A stretch of 64,000 nt of DNA from Gracilaria gracilis (taxonomy: Eukaryota > Rhodophyta > Florideophyceae > Gracilariales > Gracilariaceae), in contig JARGSG010000189.1 in NCBI GenBank assembly GCA_030374805.1, forward strand, positions 1,054,001 through 1,118,000. Direction: 5' to 3'. Every line of letters starts with the position of its first letter. The first letter of the stretch is position 1. Below, one piece after another: positions 59,768 to 64,000 of this stretch. A program made the position numbers and the translations under genes. Under the pieces are notes generated by a model. The model was not told where the DNA came from and made no database searches. It was given only the letters and a program-made list of their open reading frames with translations.

Positions 59768-61249
59768 CTACGCCATAGAGGCCAGGGCACAGAAGTCCTC
59801 TTCTTCTGAACATATCAAGCCATCATCTACTTCGTCTTCTTGAATTCTTTGAACTTGAAATGCTTTGTATCGCTGTTCTAGTTCTGGTTTTGTTCTATTT
59901 TCCAGTGCTGTGAACCATTCCAATGCTAGCTGTGAAACACCGTCATTCGGGGCATCAGTTTGCCGTCCTAACCAATCTAAACAAACTTTGAACATCTCTT
60001 TCGCCTGACGGTATAATATTGATTTGCGATTCTCACTGGATATTTGCTTAGCCCATCTGAGCAGTGGTCCTTCCACATCAAACTCACCTTCGGTTATAGT
60101 TTCGATGAACGGGTCGAAAAATGCGTTCACGGCGGAAAGGACAAACTTCTGCAACACATCGGTAGCCATTTCTTCCCCTACTGGTTTTCCAGCGTCTTCA
60201 AGTGCTTCAGTGATTGCACCTGACAAAGGAAAGAATCGTCGCAGAGGTGGAACGACATTGTGCGCAACACGCATGGCACAGTCAACGACGTCAGACCAAT
60301 GTAGCTGGGGTGCCGCTAACTGACCCAAAGGCCCTTCTGATCTTTTCTGTGCTGCGGACAACATAGAGCGTAATGCCATCGTAGCCGAAACTTCGTCAGT
60401 GCGAATATGAAAAGCTAAGTAAAGGGCGGGGGAATTGCGCGCCACGATATATGAAGCAGACCCGCGTGGAATATATAGCACATCCCCCTCATCGAGTGAG
60501 AGGATTTTCGGGGAAGGATTGTCAAGAGATGAAAGAATGCTGTGAGAGTTGTGTCCCGTTTCATATGGCAGGGGAAATTCGTGAACGGTTTCGTGAACAC
60601 TGGCGATCAATTCGCCGTCTAAGACAACAACGAAAAGCTCGCCATTGCGTAAGGTCGCTGCCAGCGCATCTTGTATATGCTTTGTTGAAGAGGTGGGAGG
60701 GCAAAAGTGCAGGGAAGCTTGAACCGAGACATGCCAAAACGCAGATAAAGAATCGACAAATCTGGCTATGCTTGCAGAGCGCATCTGCATGCGGTGCAGG
60801 ACAAGCTCGAAGCCATCTCGGAAGGAATCCTGCAATGCTGGTAAGGCGGGAGCATTTCCTGGTGGAAAGTGCTCATGGACAATGCCTGACGAGTTATAAC
60901 GAGTTAATTCCAGATCATTGGGAATAGTAAGTGAGAAAGCTTGTGAGGTAGTGTTTAAAAGGTTGTCTATATCGTGGTTTGGGACAAAGCGGCGGTGCAT
61001 GCGCATCCACATGGGCCGGTCGGATCGATATGAGTCGTCGACATGCAAAGCATGATGCTCAAAGTTGTGAGAGAAGAAGGTCTCGTACGTGTCTTCATCG
61101 TTCAGGAGCATTTGCATTGCCGGCAAATGAGGCGGTCTCGAAGTTGCAGTCGGCAAAGCCTGTTTGACCTGACATTTGGACGAAGGGTGCTTATCGATGA
61201 TTGCGAGGCACAGCGCGGGAGCGAGAAAAAGAGCAACGATGGAAAGCAT
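59768..61249 (-). CDS. JmjC/cupin-4-like secretory protein, metal ligands apparently lost
   Basis: The 493-aa protein starts with a hydrophobic signal peptide (about 1-16, LSIVALFLAPALCLA). The order of motifs follows cupin-4/RIOX (MINA53/NO66) proteins: a 'YETFFSHNFEHHALHV' lead-in, 'VSVQASLHFCPPTSS' in place of 'vxANxYxTPPgxQG', 'HIQDALAATLRNGELFVVVLDG' for 'HxDxxDvFvlQleG' and 'LSLDEGDVLYIPRGSASYIVA' for 'LxpGDxLYiPrGxxHxa'. The HxD pair is H-I-Q and the last His is absent, so Fe(II) binding is unlikely. A helical C-terminus of ~170 residues ends with an acidic tail. It may be a non-catalytic relative or a luminal ligand-binding protein. Glycosylation sites (NTTS, NSS, NRT) fit a secretory location. 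Confidence 0.65.
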   Translation of the reverse strand: MLSIVALFLAPALCLAIIDKHPSSKCQVKQALPTATSRPPHLPAMQMLLNDEDTYETFFSHNFEHHALHVDDSYRSDRPMWMRMHRRFVPNHDIDNLLNTTSQAFSLTIPNDLELTRYNSSGIVHEHFPPGNAPALPALQDSFRDGFELVLHRMQMRSASIARFVDSLSAFWHVSVQASLHFCPPTSSTKHIQDALAATLRNGELFVVVLDGELIASVHETVHEFPLPYETGHNSHSILSSLDNPSPKILSLDEGDVLYIPRGSASYIVARNSPALYLAFHIRTDEVSATMALRSMLSAAQKRSEGPLGQLAAPQLHWSDVVDCAMRVAHNVVPPLRRFFPLSGAITEALEDAGKPVGEEMATDVLQKFVLSAVNAFFDPFIETITEGEFDVEGPLLRWAKQISSENRKSILYRQAKEMFKVCLDWLGRQTDAPNDGVSQLALEWFTALENRTKPELEQRYKAFQVQRIQEDEVDDGLICSEEEDFCALASMA

Positions 61250-62113
61250 GGGTGACGGCCACTAAGATGAATTTGGAGTGGGATGATGAGGCCGCTGACG
61301 CATCACAGCGCGCGATGGGGAATTGTGGTGGGCGACGCGGGATCACGCGGATAATGCATCAAGGAACGCAATGGAAATAGCGGAACTGTCTCCATCGGTG
61401 AGGGGGAAAGAGACAATTGCTGACATTTTCCCATAGCGCTTCGAATTTAAAGGGCCAAAGCACTGTCTAAGCAGCTTTGCCTCATGCCTGTATCCGTCGC
61501 CCGTAACCGATGTTGAGCGAAAGACTGGCGAGGTCATGGCGCGGAGGTTAGCACTGGCGCCCAGCGCTGCATCGAGTTTGAGCCGTCTCGTGCATTATCT
61601 TGGAGCAAGATCTGCAGCTTCGGAATGTTGGTGGACAGGGATGGCCTATGCGAGCAGTTCCAGATCATGAATGGGCGAAACGCAGCGGATTGGCCAAGAC
61701 GAGAGCGGCGGTGCCTTTTTTCGCCAACATGCAGCGAGTCGAGCAGTTTCCGTGTGACACGCGTGTTTTGGACATCCAGTTTGCACGGCATTTGCGTGCA
61801 TTCGCAACTTTGCAACAATAGTTTTTTGCATGTCTGCAAGCAACGCAACACGCACCGGACGCCAGCCAGACGCGTGGTGCTCGTTCACGCACACGCTTAA
61901 ATGGTCTCACACGTCCGCCAAGCCCGACACCGATAGCTCTTTGCCTTGACTGAGTTCAACCACCGCCTCCAGCTTGCTGCATTGCCCCGCGCCTGCTTCG
62001 GTTCTCGTTCAGCCACCTGTCCAGCTCTATGAGACACGCATTCTGCGTCGGCCTTTTGCTTTCATTTTCATCGTACGGAGAGCCGTGAGCTGAGCTAGCA
62101 ACAAGCGTGAAAC
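61250..62113. promoter_or_regulatory. divergent promoter region
   Basis: An 864-bp region between two start codons pointing apart. No gene is supported; open frames on both strands over 61600-61900 lack family features. TTCGGAATGTT and CAGATC words are not notable. Both promoters must lie here. Confidence 0.4.
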
Positions 62114-62980
62114 ATGTCGCGAGGAACTCGTTCTCGACCGAAGCGCACCCCAAGTTTTGTCTGCTCCACCTGCGACGCGCGCGTGCTTGAAAAGAACCGC
62201 GTACTGCACAATGTCGTCTGCCAACGAAACGCCTCCAAAGCACGACACAACGCTGTTCGTCGGAAACAGGATACGTCTTACGCCCGTCCCATATACAGAG
62301 AGTACGCTGAATCGCAGAACATCTACTCTGCTGACAACTACCGAGCAATTCACCAACTGGAACAGAAAGGAGACAATGACGGAGTATATCGCAATGTGGA
62401 GTACATAGCCAAGCTGTCGAACGAGCGTGCTGCGCAACAGGTGCCCCAATCATCGAGTGCCCCCTCCTCCCCAGCGCTTTCTCTCGCACCGTTTCCGCTT
62501 TCTCCTAATATGCAAGATGCTGTCGGGTACGACATGCCACGGCAGATATTGCCCGCCAGCCGCAGCCGTGAATCTGATGTACACTACTCGCAAGTTTTCC
62601 GCGATTGTCAATACTGCGGACGAGAGCAACCACGTGAGCTTCACATGACACACGAACTGCAATGCGCCTTCACGCCAATTCAGTGTGCTCGGTGCGCGCA
62701 GTATGTACGGAGGGTGGATGAACAGTATCACTTGCAAAGTGGATGTTTACATGGAGTAATGAATGGTTCTACGCGTGGTATCAGTACAGTGAGCCGCGGT
62801 TTGACGAGCCAAGGTCGACAGGTTTACACATCAGACTTGCGCAGAATGGCAGGCGCTGCCGCCTTTGCGCTAGCTGCATACGTAGGGTCTCGCCTTGCCT
62901 CGCGCAGCAACAGAGGGAGTGATGGGCCACATATAAGGTACGAAACTGTTGACGGTAGAGGCGTTGGCAATGGGCGCTGA
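62114..62980 (+). CDS. TRAF/XAF1-type zinc-finger protein with C-terminal hydrophobic segment
   Basis: The 288-aa protein contains zinc-binding motifs at both ends of a disordered middle. The N-terminal pair ('FVCSTCDARVLEKNRVLHNVVC') is a CX2CX12HX4C finger. In the centre, 'DCQYCGREQPRELHMTHELQC' followed by 'IQCARCAQYVRRVDEQYHLQSGC' gives two TRAF/XAF1-type fingers (CX2C...HX3-5C). A Gly/Ala-rich hydrophobic segment (about 243-258) near the C-terminus could be a membrane anchor, which would make it a tail-anchored protein. Related fingers occur in XAF1 and TRAFD1. The substrate or partner is unknown. It ends 15 bp from the converging Maf gene. Confidence 0.75.
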   Translation: MSRGTRSRPKRTPSFVCSTCDARVLEKNRVLHNVVCQRNASKARHNAVRRKQDTSYARPIYREYAESQNIYSADNYRAIHQLEQKGDNDGVYRNVEYIAKLSNERAAQQVPQSSSAPSSPALSLAPFPLSPNMQDAVGYDMPRQILPASRSRESDVHYSQVFRDCQYCGREQPRELHMTHELQCAFTPIQCARCAQYVRRVDEQYHLQSGCLHGVMNGSTRGISTVSRGLTSQGRQVYTSDLRRMAGAAAFALAAYVGSRLASRSNRGSDGPHIRYETVDGRGVGNGR

Positions 62981-62995
62981 GGCAAACAGGAACGA

Positions 62996-63616
62996 TCAAA
63001 GGCGTATGCCAATCTCGGACAGAAGCCGACGCAAGAGTCGAATGGGTAGGCCCATAAAGCTGTCCAAGTCGCCTTGTCGAATGGATAGATACGGCTTGAG
63101 CAGTTCATCCTCGACGGTGACTCCGCCTGCGCAGTGGAGCACGTCTCCCTTGCGTAGTAGATGATCGATGACTTGGTCCGGGATGGTACGGAAATGCTGT
63201 GTACAAGTGTCGACGCCGCTTATTCTGTGATTAGTTTTGGAGTTGTGAATAACGACGGCGGTGATGGTTGTGGCCGGGTATTTGGCGTAACTCTCGAGGT
63301 ACTCGCGGCACTCTTTAACAGACTGTGGCTTCTCACGAATATCTCCTCTATACACGAGTACCTGGTCGGAAGTGATTAGAATAGCGTTTGGCGGTAGATT
63401 GTTTTGTAAAGCGTCGGCTTTTGCGTTTGCAATCTTGAGAGTTAAAAGCTTGGGGTCAGTGTTACTGCGGTCACCAGAGCCGGGGTTGATGGCCTTCTCG
63501 TCAATGTCGGGGCTCATGGTCTTGAAGTCTGTGGAAAAGCTGGCGCGGAACAGCTTTTGACGCGTAGTGGACGAGGTGCCGAGAATGACGACAGGTTGTT
63601 CGGAACCTGAAGCCAT
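62996..63616 (-). CDS. Maf-like nucleoside triphosphate pyrophosphatase
   Basis: The core of 206 aa fits the Maf/ASMTL family, house-cleaning pyrophosphatases that hydrolyse dTTP/UTP or modified nucleotides. Motifs: 'VVILGTSSTTRQKLF' (S-S-x-x-R at the N-terminus), 'DIDEKA', 'LTLKIANAKADAL' (KxxxK-type region), 'LITSDQVLVYRG' and 'KPQSVKECREYL'. The C-terminal half ('GLPIRLLRRLL') is also typical. The frame continues upstream to an ATG at 63949, adding ~111 residues with an (Arg-Gly)n run and a Ser/Arg/Ala-rich stretch that could be an organelle-targeting sequence; I give the ATG nearest the core. The family is dual in that some members act on UTP and others on m7GTP, which cannot be told here. 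Confidence 0.8.
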   Translation of the reverse strand: MASGSEQPVVILGTSSTTRQKLFRASFSTDFKTMSPDIDEKAINPGSGDRSNTDPKLLTLKIANAKADALQNNLPPNAILITSDQVLVYRGDIREKPQSVKECREYLESYAKYPATTITAVVIHNSKTNHRISGVDTCTQHFRTIPDQVIDHLLRKGDVLHCAGGVTVEDELLKPYLSIRQGDLDSFMGLPIRLLRRLLSEIGIRL

Positions 63617-63884
63617 GGCGAAGACGCGGCAGCACGAGAAGCAGGTGGGCGACGGCGGGGCGAAGCGATGCGAACTTGCGCTGTCGAGAGGCGCTGGAGG
63701 AAGTAGTGCGTTGCGGTTCAAGAATGGCGGCGGCTTGCGATTGGCAAGTTGCCTGGAGGGTACGGCAGGAAACGTAGGCGCGCACACGAGAGAAGAAGCG
63801 CCAATTGCAGTTCGCGCAGCGGCAGATCGACTGCACGCGACAAAAATCGCGAAGGCGAGCCGTTTTTGCTTTGCCGAAGGCCCA

Positions 63885-63918
<34 letters not shown>

Positions 63919-64000
63919 GCGTGTCACGTCGCGCGGAATCTCCGCCCATGGAACGTATGTATCTACGCCATTTCACGCGCCATGGCGCTGTAGCCTGCGC
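63617..64000. promoter_or_regulatory. 5' region of the Maf gene and window edge
   Basis: Holds a possible N-terminal extension of the Maf protein, with a CCCGCG hexamer tract at about 63879-63920 that would encode alternating Arg and Gly. A GTATCTACGCC word lies near 63958. The window ends before any further gene. Confidence 0.45.
63879..63920. repeat. hexanucleotide microsatellite (CCCGCG)n
   Basis: About six CCCGCG units. In the minus-strand frame that runs into the Maf gene it encodes an (Arg-Gly)n run, so it is coding only if the upstream ATG at 63949 is used. Confidence 0.85.

Noticed and set aside
1-64000. CRISPR arrays, rRNA genes or prophage
   Set aside because: No regularly spaced direct repeats, rRNA-like stretches or phage genes were seen; the gene set and introns are eukaryotic.

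Overview
The window looks like nuclear DNA of a photosynthetic eukaryote, most likely a red alga (Rhodophyta). About two dozen protein genes sit on both strands. They encode eukaryotic cell-biology proteins (PEX3, TSG101/Vps23, GET4, dymeclin, VDAC, ATP synthase subunit f) and plastid-type proteins (an NYC1/NOL-like reductase, a chlorophyll-dephytylase-like hydrolase, a putative thylakoid lumen protein). Nearly all genes are intronless. I found only four convincing introns (38, 101, 123 and 130 bp, all GT-AG). A kelch protein ending in a Hedgehog-type Hint domain fits earlier reports of Hint/hog domains in red algae. The assignment is inference, and no marker gene settles it. Base composition is patchy: roughly 1-9 kb, 20-26 kb and 40-49 kb are very GC-rich, while 9-20 kb, 34-40 kb and 49-62 kb are closer to balanced. 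|| Layout. 1-9 kb: an Air1/2-like zinc-knuckle protein, a C2H2 zinc-finger protein, an NYC1/NOL-like reductase and a triple-KH RNA-binding protein. 10-20 kb: PEX3, a secreted kelch-cytochrome b561 fusion, a claudin-like tetraspan protein and a plastid alpha/beta hydrolase. 20-31 kb: TSG101, a VOC/glyoxalase-like protein, an EEP-family nuclease/phosphodiesterase, ATP synthase subunit f, a polytopic class-3 lipase and an orphan. 31-34 kb: a transmembrane Spondin_N protein and the kelch-Hint protein. 34.4-35.9 kb: a Tc1/mariner element with IR/DR ends and a frameshifted DD34E transposase. 36-40 kb: gene-poor, with three copies of a dispersed TATA-containing repeat and a broken RING/IBR-like gene. 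40-49 kb: two divergent WS/DGAT genes, a cluster of perfect hairpins, the lumen-type protein, a bHLH-GAF protein and VDAC. 50-55 kb: GET4 and dymeclin. 55-60 kb: gene-poor, with two more copies of the dispersed repeat on the opposite strand. 60-64 kb: a JmjC/cupin-like secretory protein, a TRAF/XAF1-type zinc-finger protein and a Maf-type pyrophosphatase. || Functional themes. The genes form no operon or cluster. Several concern membrane traffic and targeting (PEX3, TSG101, GET4, dymeclin) and lipid or pigment turnover (two WS/DGATs, a lipase, a dephytylase-like hydrolase, an NYC1-like reductase). The most unusual non-coding signal is the five-copy repeat. Its full copies carry a TATA box, a putative start, a TACTAAC-type branch site plus acceptor, a constant 32-nt segment ending at a donor-like site, and a bulged hairpin; most also have an AATAAA signal. 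It could be an undescribed small-RNA gene family. A recurrent GGTATCTA/TAGATACC motif also marks many intergenic regions.
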